64,000 nt of DNA from Haematococcus lacustris. Its lineage: Eukaryota > Chlorophyta > Chlorophyceae > Chlamydomonadales > Haematococcaceae. Each line of letters opens with the position of its first letter. Position 1 is the first letter of the stretch. Below the pieces are notes generated by a model, which did not search any database, was not told the origin of the DNA, and saw only the letters and a list, made by a program, of their open reading frames with translations. The stretch is taken from the NCBI GenBank assembly GCA_030144725.1, contig JASKMD010000009.1:4637124-4701123 (forward strand), read 5' to 3'. Shown piece by piece: positions 43,654 through 55,600 of this stretch. A program made the translations under genes and the position numbers.

Positions 43654-46600
43654 AGAGTCGAGGCTCACAAAGGGCACAGTGAGGCCATAAACAATGAGAC
43701 CAGCAGCTTGCCTGGCCCTTCAACACCCAAGCAACTACCGCCAGCTCAGGTTAGGCGTGTCTCACTGATGATTCATGCTCGGTCGCTTATAGTTATGTTA
43801 CTGTGAATCATTAACGAATGAGTTTCCATGTCTCTAATCTTGATCCCAGGCGTCCAACGGAGGAGTGGGTGGTACAGGCGATGGGACAAGCGGTGTTAGT
43901 GGGATCCAAGGGAGGGTAGGCGGCACAAGAGGGGGTGGGTCCTTGCCGGGAGTAGGGCCACAGTCAGGTTGGGGGGGTTGGAATGGAGGCAACCCTCAGC
44001 ATCGACGGGAAGGCAGAGAGGGAGATGGAGATGAGGGAGACGGTGGAGGGGGGGGCGGTGGAGGGGAGGGAGGCGGTGGAGGGGGGGGCGATGGTGGAGG
44101 GGAAGGCGGGGGTGGAGGAGGGGTTGGGGGTGGGGAGGGAGGGGGGGATGTCAGGGCAGCAGCACTCGGTGGCGGCCCAGTCTTTCGCCGCAACAACAAG
44201 AGCAGCAAGGACACGGATGCACTTCTTAGCAACGAGCTTGTGTATCCTGACAGGCCAGATGTCAGAATGCTGGACCTTGTCCGGCACTTGTGTGAGTTCT
44301 ACATAAAGGCCAAGCCGTCTGACCAGCAGATGAAGGACGTGCTGGAGCTGTTGGACAACTGCATGGGCAAGGGCAAGACCTTGCTCCCTTCAACAACGCA
44401 CCGGTTCTACGGCTTGATTGATGCGTTGGGCAGTGAGGAGGAACGTGTGCACGTCTGCAATGGCAAGACCTGTCCAGGACATGCCTATCCGCATCTGCCT
44501 CGGTGAGTCACATGTACATACTCCACCACATACTCCACCACATACTCCACCACATACTCCACCACATACTCCACCACATACAATGCAACGTCCACTTGAG
44601 TTGTTTGGTTGCCACAGGAACCAATGGACACATCACTTGAAGGACGTATGCCCTCATCCACAGTGTGGTGAAACCCGTTTTGTGACAGGTAATAGAACAT
44701 CCACATGCATCCATTGGGCTTAATACCACCACCTCCCAGCACACCTCCAATTCTCCCATACTCCCCTATAGACAATGATGGTGTCTTTGTGACGCATGCC
44801 ATTATGTGGTGCTGTACATGCCATGACAGAGAGTGGCTCCATTGAGGCACGTAGCAGCATCTACCTTCACGGCCTTCAGGACACCCTGAACATCCTCATG
44901 AACAACCCCCAAGTCAAGAAGTGGCTCCTGGAGCGCCCAGTGAATTCCGAACCAGCACTCACACAAATTAGCAGCGTCACCTGCGCGGGAGCCATGGGCA
45001 ACTGCGCTGGAGCCGGTGGCTTCTGCGCTGGAGCAAGTGTTTTCTGCGCTGGAGCCTGTGGTTTCTGCGCTGGAGCCAATGGCTACCGCGCTGGAGCCAA
45101 TTTCTACCGCGCTGGAGCTAATGACTACCGCGCTGGATCAAATTGCTACCGCGCTGGAGCAAATAGCTACCGCGCTGGAGCAAATTGCTACCGCGCTGGA
45201 TCAAATTGCTACCGCGCTGGATCAAATAGCTACCGCGCTGGAGCAAATTGCTGCCGCGCTGGAGCAAATAGCTACCGCGCTGGAGCAAATTGCTACCGCG
45301 CTGTAGGCAATGGCTACCGCGCTGGAGCTAATAGCTACCGCGCTGGAGCAATTGGCTACCGCGCTGGAGCAAATTGCTACCGTGCTGGAGCAAATACCTA
45401 CCGCGCTGGTGCCAATGACTACCGCGCTGGAGCAAATTGCTACCGCGCTGGAGATAATGGCTACCGCGATGGAGCAAATGGCTACCGCGCTGGAGTTAAG
45501 GCCACCGCGCAGAAGCCAATGGCTACCGCGCTGGAGCAAATTGCTACCGCGCTGGAGCAAATAGCTACCGCGCTGGAGCAAATTGCTACCGCGCTGGAGC
45601 AAATTGCTACCGCGCTGGAGCAACTGGCTACCGCGCTGGAGCAAATTGCTATCGCGCTGGAGCAAATACCTACCGCTCTGGTGCCAATGACTACCGCGCT
45701 GGAGCAAATTGCTACCGCGCTGGAGCTAATTGCTACCGCGCTGGAGATAATGGCTACCGCGCTGGAGCAAATGGCTACCGCGCAGGAGTTAAGGTTACCG
45801 CGCTGAAGCTAATGGCTACCGCGCTGGAGCAAATAGCTACCGCGCTGGAGCAAATTGTTACCGCGCTGGAGCCAATAGCTACCGCGCTGGAGCCAATGGC
45901 TACCGCGCTGGATTTATTAGCTACCGCGCTGGAGCAAATAGCTACCGCGCTGGAGTTACATGGCTACCGCGCTGGAGCTAATGGCTACCGCGCTGGAGCC
46001 AATGACTACAGCGCTGGAGCCAATGGCTACCGCGTTGGTGACATCGTCATTTGCGATTGTGTCCTTGCAACGTCATTGTGTTTCTGCACTTGTGTACCAT
46101 GCTCTAGGGCAACACTGTTGCTCTGTTCCCTTCATTTCTCTATCGTTTGTTGTGTGGGTTGTTGTGACAGCGGTTATTGCTGATGTTGATGGTCAACCTA
46201 CGGTTCTTTAAGGTTGTTGTGTTGATGCAAGGCCAGGTTGATGCCTCAAGCGTATGTTCACCCTTGATTAAGCCCATGTAAACCTTAACTCATGTTGCCT
46301 GTGTCTATGGCTCATCTCAATGGCCCATCTTGATCAATGTAATCAAATATGGATGATAGGATACTGACTATTACTGTAGGCCGGGCTCTTACACTCTGTG
46401 TGGACCTTACACTCGTCATCATGCTCATGTACCAGCATCAAAGACATGAACAACGACAACATCATGAGCGGCAACGACATCATGACCAGCTGGCCTTTTA
46501 CCACCACACCAACATCACCAACATGAAGGCAACTTGAGCAGCAACAACAGCATGACGCACACCTGCATTGGCCCTATGTGTACCTTGTGGTGCAAGGTGT

Positions 46601-49600
46601 GATGATGCAATGGCTGGCGCCCTACACAGCCCCCTACTACTGTCCCTTGTGGCGCTTAGACTGTGGAGCCTCCCCCCCGCACCTTCCCCAGCACCCTTCT
46701 GCTTGCTGCTCCTGCCACTGCCCCTGCCCCCCCAAGTGGCACCTGCGCAGCAGCCATAGGGCTCCTGCTCTGCAGCCATAGGGCTCCTGCCCTGCAGCCA
46801 TAGGGCTCCTGCGCTGCAGCCATAGGGCTCCTGCCCTGCAGCCATAGGGCTCCTGCTCTGCAGCCATAGGGCTCCTGCTCTGCAGCCATAGGGCACCTGC
46901 ACTGCAGCCTTAGGGCTCCTGCGCTGCAGCCATAGGGCTCCTGCGCTGCAGCCATAGGGCTCCTGCCCTGCAGCCATAGGGCTCCTGCTCTGCAGCCATA
47001 GGGCTCCTGCTCTGCAGCCATAGGGGCCGGCAGCAGCAGGGGGGCAGCATCACCTATGTCAGCAGGGGCAGCGGCGGCGTGGTGTGGGGAGGGGTAACTG
47101 GGGTGGAGTGCACATTCACCTAGCAATGTGACTACGCCATGGACACGTTTCATCCTTCCAATGAAAGCAGGCAAGAGCTTGGTTTGGATCAGCGAGCACA
47201 TTAGCAGCAATAGTAGCAAGCAGCAGGAGCACGCTACTGAGTGGTGCCGGCAGCAGTGTGGACAGACATACTGCCCGCATGCTGCTCATTACTTGCCTCT
47301 CGCCTTTCGTACTTGCTGCCTGGCCGCCGCTGCTGCTGCTCCTTGCCACCGCTCCTGTGAGGTGTGGGAGGAGGCTGGTGGGAGGGAGGGAGGAGGCTGG
47401 CTGGATTGGGAAGCTTGTGTGTGTGGAGGTGGGAAGGTGGTGGTAGTGATGCCAAGGTGCCAAGGTAGGTAGGAGTAGGTCTGCTCTTGGCTGCTGGGAA
47501 GGGTAGGTAGGGAAGGGCAGGTGGCTGCGATGCCAGGGGGTAGAAGGGAGAGGGGGAAAGGTGAGGTACTGAGAGTTACCATCGGACCTGCAGCAAACAC
47601 AATGCGCGCTAGTGGTTAGGCTGGATAATAGTGGACACTGTAAGGCAAGGGCAAACCACTCACCGCTTACGCCTTGGTGCTCCGTTTTGCGCAATGCGCC
47701 TTGCTGGCTCCTTGTAAGCTGTCACTGTGGACTGACCACTCACCGCAGCAAAGGAGGGGGAGGTAATTGTACAATGTGGAGTAGGAATGTGCAGTAGGGG
47801 CTCGAGGAGGGAAGGCTCGAGGGAAGGGCATGGGCTACGATGTCAGGGGTAGGAGGGCGGGATGGGGTGGTGTGTGACCGTCAGACCTGTAGTGAATACG
47901 GGGCATGCTAGTGGTTAGGCATGGTAATGAGGGACACTGAAAGGCAGAGGGCTAGCCACTCACCGCTAACGTTGTGTTGCTCCGTGTTGCACAATATTGT
48001 CTTCTTGTTTGCTCTTACCTCGGTCTTACCTTGCAGGGGGAGTGGGGCTAAATGTAAACTGTAGGCTGCGACTGCGTGGCGTTGCGTGCTTGGGCTGCAT
48101 GCGAGACAAGCTGCGAGTTGCTTTGTAATGCGTGGCGTGGAAATGTCTGCGAGGTGGAAAAACGGCTGTTGGTGAGATCCGAACTGCTAGCTGTGTCTGA
48201 GGCTCGCGTCTTCGAAGTAATCTGCAAGGCGGACTGTTGGCTGGGTGACCATCGCAGACGCCATTGCAAACCGCGCAGATTGTTGTATTACACTGGAAGC
48301 TTTGCGAACTGCGCACACACAACACTTGCGCGCAACCCTCGACAACGTCACAAAGCAGATCGGCATGCAAGAGAGACATGTGAAATAGTGAACTGAACAC
48401 GACGTAGCCACTGAACACGACGTAGCCAAACAGCGAAGCAGCTCGTCAACTTCACAGCTGAACCGCAGCCGTAGCTAGCGGCAGCTACAAACTCTGCCGT
48501 GAGGATTAGCATAGAAACTCAGCCTCGCAGCCCTGCAACCGCACTTTGCGGCCCCCACCTAGGTAGCCACGCGGCCACCACGCCAACACTCGCCAACACT
48601 TGTAGACAACACTTGCATACAACATCGCAGCAGCTAGTTGAAGCAACACGACGCAGCTAGCCGCTCGTCTATCAGGTTTACTCGTAGCCAACTCCGCAGC
48701 CAACTCCGCAGCCACACGGCTCAGTACCTCGCAGCCACCTCGTAGCCAACTCTGCAGCCAACTCCCCAGCTGCACGGCACAGTACCTCGCAAAGAGTCTC
48801 GAATGGAGTCCCACCACACAACCTCGCTGCCAACTCCGCAGCCACACGGCACACCGCAACGCTACGCAGCGAGGTAATGTAATGTACTTGTAATATACCA
48901 AGTCTTTGCAAAGGTAAGCATGGAGCAACATGGAGGAGTACGGAGCATAAGCGGTGAGTGGCCAGCCCCCCGCCTTTCGGTGGCTCTCATTACACAACCT
49001 CATCGTGAGCATGCCCCATGTTTGCTGCAGGTCTGACGGATACACCTGGAACCTTTCCCTCCCCCTCCTTCTTCAAATCACCACAATCGCCTTCCCTCCC
49101 TCCCTCCCTCCCTCCCTCCTGCCCTCCCTGTACAAGTCTCTACATGTGGCTACAGGTCCTCTTATCCCCCTATCTATACAACCACCCCCTCCAAGTTCGT
49201 CAATACACTTACCCCTCCCCCAGGCCTACCTTGTCTCCCTCCCTCCCCTTTCCCTACCCAGTCACCCGGTCACCATCCCCTCCCCCCACTTCCCCCCTCA
49301 CCTCCACCCTGACATCCCAGCCCCCTCCCTTACCCCAGCAGCCCCATCCCAACCCCTCTCCTTATTTCAGCAACCAGAAGAGAGCCCACCCCAACCTTGA
49401 CGTTGTACCCTACCCTGGCTCTTGCACCTCCACCTAATAACCCCACTTTACCTTCTGCACCACAAACGTAAGACCAAGGTAAGTAGCGAGGACACGACAA
49501 GGCGCGTATCCCTGTTCACAACATCCCATCCCGTTAGCCCTTCATGCCAGGTGAGTGCCTCCGTCATGCAATACGTGGCAGCTAGCTTCCCAGGATGTTA

Positions 49601-52600
49601 TGCATGCCTCATTGTAAGCACGCTCCATGCTTGCTGCAGGTCTATACTCCCGCCTATACTTCCGCCCCGTGCCTCCTTCCCCCTTCCCTACCCCGTCCCA
49701 CCACCTCCACTTCCACCTCTCTCCATCCCCCACTTCCCCCCTCACCGTCACCTCCCCCCTGGCGTCCCAGCAGCCAGGAGAAAGCCCACCCTACCTGTGC
49801 GCAACAAGTCAAGAGCTGCCTCCCCTCCCCTCCTGCCTCCCCACCCCTCCAGCCTCTCCCCCCCTCCTGCCTCCCCTCCCAATCCTCATCCGCCTGACCG
49901 CACAGTGCAACAACAGGTGTAGCTGGCATGCCGTGTGTTTGCTGCAGGTTTTACGATCACACTTGCCTCCCTTTTCCCTCCCCCCCACCCCCCTTCTCCT
50001 TTCCCATACCCATTTCCCATTCCCATACCACCGTGTACTAGCACCTTCAAGTCCATCACCCTCCCCTCACTTCTCCACATCTCTCCTCGCCTCCCCAACT
50101 ACCCCACCCCACCCCACCCCTCTGCCTTGGAAGGAATCACCCTCAGCACACCTAGCTGCCACATGCCAATGGATAATGGCAGTGGCATTATCACCACACA
50201 TGAGTTGAGTACAGCCAAAGCACAAGTCAAGCCAAAGTCCAACCCCCAACACTAAGATAGACAGTAGTACAAACGTTGTAATTGTAATTGTAATTGTAAT
50301 TGTACATAGCTGCAGCGCGGGAGCCACATAGCTGCAGCGCGGGAGCCGCATAGCTGCAGCGCGGGAGCCACATGGCTGTAGCGCGGGAGCCGCAAGGCTG
50401 CAGCGCGGGAGCCGCATAGCTGCAGCGCGGGAGCCGCAAGGCTGCAGCGCGGGAGCTACATAGCTGCAGCGCGGGAGCCGCAAGGCTGCAGCGCGGGAGC
50501 CGCATAGCTGCAGCGCGGGAGCCGCAAGGCTGCAGCGCGGGAGCCGCATAGCTGCAGCGCGGGAGCCGCATAGCTGCAGCGCGGGAGCCGCAAGGCTGCA
50601 GCGCGGGAGCCACATAGTTGCAGCGCGGGAGCCTTATAGCTGCAGCGCGGGAGCCGCATAGCTGCAGCGCGGGAGCCGCAAGGCTGCAGCGCGGGAGCCA
50701 CATAGCTGCAGCGCGGGAGCCTTATAGCTGCAGCGCGGGAGCCACATAGCTGCAGCGCGGGAGCTAATAGCTGCAGCGCGGGAGCTAATAGCTGCAGCGC
50801 GGGAGCCGCATAGCTGCAGCGCGGGAGCCGCACAGCTGCAGCGCGGGAGCCGAATAGCTGCAGCGCGGGAGCCGCAAGGCTGCAGCGCGGGAGCCACATA
50901 GCTGCAGCGCGGGAGCCGCATAGCTGCAGCGTGGGAGCCGCAAGGCTGCAGCGCGGGAGCCACATAGCTGCAGCGCGGGAGCCGCATGGCTGCAACGCGG
51001 GAGCCGCACAGCTGCAGCGCGGGAGCCACATAGCTGCAGCGCGGGAGCCACATAGCTGCAGCGCGGGAGCCACATAGCTGCAGCGCGGGAGCCACATAGC
51101 TGCAGCGCGGGAGCTACATAGCTGCAGCGCGGGAGCCACATAGCTGCAGCGCGGGAGCCGCATAGCTGCAGCGCGGGAGCCACATGGCTGTAGCGCGGGA
51201 GCCGCAAGGCTGCAGCGCGGGAGCCGCAAGGCTGCAGCGCGGGAGCCGCATAGCTGCAGCGCGGGAGCCGCATAGCTGCAGCGCGGGAGCCGCAAGGCTG
51301 CAGCGCGGGAGCCGCATAGCTGCAGCGCGGGAGCCGCAAGGCTGCAGCGCGGGAGCTACATAGCTGCAGCGCGGGAGCCGCAAGGCTGCAGCGCGGGAGC
51401 CGCATAGCTGCAGCGCGGGAGCCGCAAGTCTGCAGTGCGGGAGCCGCATAGCTGCAGCGCGGGAGCCGCAAGGCTGCAGCGCGGGAGCCACATAGCTGCA
51501 GCGCGGGAGCTAATAGCTGCAGCGCGGGAGCCGCAAGGCTGCAGCGCGGGAGCCACATAGCTGCAGCGCGGGAGCCGCATGGCTGCAACGCGGGAGCCAC
51601 ATAGCTGCAGCGCGGGAGCCACATAGCTGCAGCGCGGGAGCCACATAGCTGCAGCGCGGGAGCTACATAGCTGCAGCGCGGGAGCCACATAGCTGCAGCG
51701 CGGGAGCCGCATAGCTGCAGCGCGGGAGCTACATGGCTGTAGCGCGGGAGCCGCAAGGCTGCAGCGCGGGAGCCGCAAGGCTGCAGCGCGGGAGCCGCAT
51801 AGCTGCAGCGCGGGAGCCGCATAGCTGCAGCGCGGGAGCCGCAAGGCTGCAGCGCGGGAGCCGCATAGCTGCAGCGCGGGAGCTGCAAGGCTGCAGCGCG
51901 GGAGCCGCATAGCTGCAGCGCGGGAGCCGCAAGGCTGCAGCGCGGGAGCCACATAGCTGCAGCGCGGGAGCCGCATGGCTGCAACGCGGGAGCCACATAG
52001 CTGCAGCGCGGGAGCCACATAGCTGCAGCGCGGGAGCCACATAGCTGCAGCGCGGGAGCTACATAGCTGCAGCGCGGGAGCCACATAGCTGCAGCGCGGG
52101 AGCCGCATAGCTGCAGCGCGGGAGCTACATGGCTGTAGCGCGGGAGCCGCAAGGCTGCAGCGCGGGAGCCGCAAGGCTGCAGCGCGGGAGCCGCATAGCT
52201 GCAGCGCGGGAGCCGCATAGCTGCAGCGCGGGAGCCGCAAGGCTGCAGCGCGGGAGCCGCATAGCTGCAGCGCGGGAGCCGCAAGGCTGCAGCGCGGGAG
52301 CCGCATAGCTGCAGCGCGGGAGCCGCAAGGCTGCAGCGCGGGAGCCGCATAGCTGCAGCGCGGGAGCCGCAAGGCTGCAGCGCGGGAGCTACATAGCTGC
52401 AGCGCGGGAGCTAATAGCTGCAGCGCGGGAGCCGCAAGGCTGCAGCGCGGGAGCCACATAGCTGCAGCGCGGGAGCCGCATGGCTGCAACGCGGGAGCCA
52501 CATAGCTGCAGCGCGGGAGCCACATGGCTGCAGCGCGGGAGCCACTGGCTCCCGCGCAGGTGACGCTGCTAATTTGTGTGAGTGAGGCTCCTTTGCCGCA

Positions 52601-55600
52601 AGTAAGAGAGTGTGCATGACAGGTGCATATTGGAGGACAACAACAATAAATCCATAGCCCATTAACGTGTGGTTGACTTGGTTGCATCACACGTAGGCCC
52701 TGCCGCTGCCCACATCCGGGAGCATGTTACGCCTGATGTGTATGATAACCCGTACGCTGTGAGGGTCAGCTTGGGGCTGGACTGGGTGAGCATCAACAAG
52801 AAATCAGTGGGAGTGATTGTCATGCAGGTGAGCAAGCAACCTAGTATCCTTGACACCACACATTGACTTGCCCCTACATACACAACCATCAGTGCAACAC
52901 CCAGCCAGTCCATGCAGGTTGACACCATGCATAGCTTTTCACTCATGCCCGCCTTGTGTTTTGTTGTCTGTGAGCTCCAGTTGGTGGACGTCCCAGATCA
53001 TGTGCGGGGCAAGGACGACACCTGGGCCATCCTGGGCGTCATCATCGACAACAAGACTTCAGCTGACTCGCATGTCACCGGCTACATGAAGCCCATCTTT
53101 GAGGCTTTCCAGGGAGCGCTGGGACCAGACAGCTCCAAGCACGTCTACCTGCGCAGTGAGGCCTTTGCACTCACGATAAACAAGGACCGGTCGCGATTGG
53201 ACCGACCATAGTTCATTGGAAAGAGGAGTAGAAGGCCGTTCGAACGGTACAAGTCTTATGTAACTCCGTGCATCCGTTGCGACGTAATTTGGCCGCGAAT
53301 TTCTATTACTCGCTATCTGTACAGATACGCTAGGTAGCTATCTGTACAGATGTCTATAAAGCTATCTGTACAGATAGTCAATAGCATCTGTACAGATTCC
53401 TCCTTAGCTATCTGTACAGATGCCCCTTTCAGCTATCTGTACAGATGCCTCTGAGCTATCTGTACAGATGCCTCGCTGCTGTTTGTACAGATGCCTCTCT
53501 TCTATCTGTACAGATGCTTCTTTAATTTCTGTACAGATGTTGGCTTCGCTATCTGTACAGACGCTTGTTTTGTTATCTGTACAGACGCTTGTTTGAGTAT
53601 CTGTTCAGACGCTTGTTACATATCTCCTTGTCCAAACACCCCGCAACACCTCGCTACACCCCCGCAAAACACATGCATTGACGCTCAAACACCTCGCAAC
53701 ACCTCGCTACACCCCCGCAAAACACATGCATTGACGCTCAAACACCTCGCAACACCTCGCTACACCCCCGCAAAACACATGCATTGACGCTCAAACACCT
53801 CGCAACACCTCGCTACACCCCCGCAAAACACATGCATTGACGCTCAAACACCTCGCAACACCTCGCTACGCTACTCATATACACATCAGTGATTCGTTTT
53901 TTGCGTAATACGTAACGATCGGAACCAAAAGCTTGTTTTCTAGGCCTGGCTTTCGTTACCAAACGGACCCTTGCGTCGGCTGGCCTCGGCTGCTTCGTAA
54001 CCGAAAATCGTTTTTTTGTAAAGTATTTAAAGGAAATGCCTCTTTGGCATAAGAAAATGCTGCGATACTTGTTTTTCGTTACCAGTCGGGACCAACTGCG
54101 TAACCAGCCATGTGGTGGTCCAGGACCCTTCGTGACCAGCATCAGCTTGGCTGTTTTGAAAAACGAATCACTGATACACATGTCTTTGTGCACCATCACC
54201 CCGAGACACCTCCCTATGGGAATGCTAAGCATATGCATTAATGCATCAACGACTTGCAACACCTCCGCATAAGGTGACAAGGTGACAACACCATACAACA
54301 CCAACAATGACATCACCAACAACAACACCACACAATGGTGACAACACAAGAACACAACGACACACCACACCACACCACACCACACCACACCACACCACAC
54401 CACACCACACCACACCACACCACACCACACCACACCACACCACACCACACCACACCACACCACACCACACCACACCACACCACACCACACCACACCACAC
54501 CACACCACACCACACCACACCACACCACACCACACCACACCACACCACACCACACCACACCACACCACACCACACCACACCACACCACACCACACCACAC
54601 CACACCACACCACACCACACCACACCACACCACACCACACCACACCACACCACACCACACCACACCACACCACACCACACCACACCACACCACACCACAC
54701 CACACCACACCACACCACACCACACCACACCACACCTATGCCATGTCGCACAACAAGCACGGGCTGACAACCACCCAAGTGCTCCACCATCCAGCTATCG
54801 TCCCCTTTGGAGAGGGATGGGTAGGGTCATTGTGGTGAGTGTGCATGGCATGGCACCTAGGGTGGGCTGGGTGGGCTGCTACTACGGGATCCCACTCCAA
54901 GCTGCCCGCTCCATGTTGCCCGCTCCAGATTGCTACGCCAAGGGTAGGGTAGGGAGAGGGTTGCTACGCCAAGGGTAGGGTAGGGAGAGGGCTGCAGCGT
55001 CGTGCGTGCGTTGTGGGGCGGGGGGTGGGAAAGGGGGGAGGTAGGTGGGGTGGCAAACTTGGAGGTGGTGGGACAGGGATGGGATGGGGGATGGGGGAAG
55101 GGGGGAGGGCTGACCGTGGGACCTGCAGTAAACAAGGAGCATCTTTGCGGTAAGGCTGGGCACCGGACCACTCATGTGCAAGGGCTAGCCACACACACTT
55201 TGCTAGCGCCACTTCTATACCTACCTGGCAGCGCCTCCATGGCTGCAGCTCCTGGCTGCTCCTGCGCTCCATGGGAGTGGGGGCGGGGGCGGGGGCGGGG
55301 GCGGGGGCGGGGCGGGGCGGGGCGGGGCGGGGCGGGGCGGGGCGGGGCGGGGCGGGGCGGGGCGGGGCGGGGCGGGGCGGGGCGGGGCGGGGCGGGGCGG
55401 GGCGGGGCGGGGCGGGGCGGGGCGGGGCGGGGCGGGGCGGGGCGGGGCGGGGCGGGGCTGGGCTGGGCTGGGCTGGGCTGGGCTGGGCTGGGCTGGGCTG
55501 GGCTGGGCTGGGCTGGGCTGGGCTGGGCTGGGCTGGGCTGGGCTGGGCTGGGCTGGGCTGGGCTGGGCTGGGCTGGGCTGGGCTGGGCTGGGCTGGGCTG

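Larger units (their letters stand above)
44956..52584. mobile_element. ME1: non-autonomous CACTC-terminus transposon, 7,629 bp
   Basis: The two ends are identical 39-bp inverted repeats (44956-44994, 52546-52584) starting CACTCACACAAATTAGCAGC. They are flanked by AG on both sides (44954-44955, 52585-52586). Long subterminal arrays adjoin both ends (44995-46040 and 50305-52545). The interior carries no recognisable gene. Removal rejoins ...SEP and GSFAA... in frame and leaves a proper GTAAGA donor 15 bp downstream. The 2-bp target duplication and CACT terminus fit the CACTA superfamily. Mobilisation by the host element's transposase is inferred, because the ends differ after CACTC. Confidence 0.9.

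Noticed and set aside
44796..46183. ORFs of ATALEQI and [10 protein letters not shown] type
   Set aside because: The 21-bp period keeps all frames open. Only the first part (44830-44955) is a real exon of gene D.
50067..52690. Long minus-strand ORFs (up to 521 aa) of [19 protein letters not shown] type
   Set aside because: They are products of a 22-bp repeat array open in several frames at once, located in the subterminal part of ME1.
54307..54978. HTTPHTTP and VVWCG ORFs
   Set aside because: They come from translation of an (ACACC)n microsatellite.
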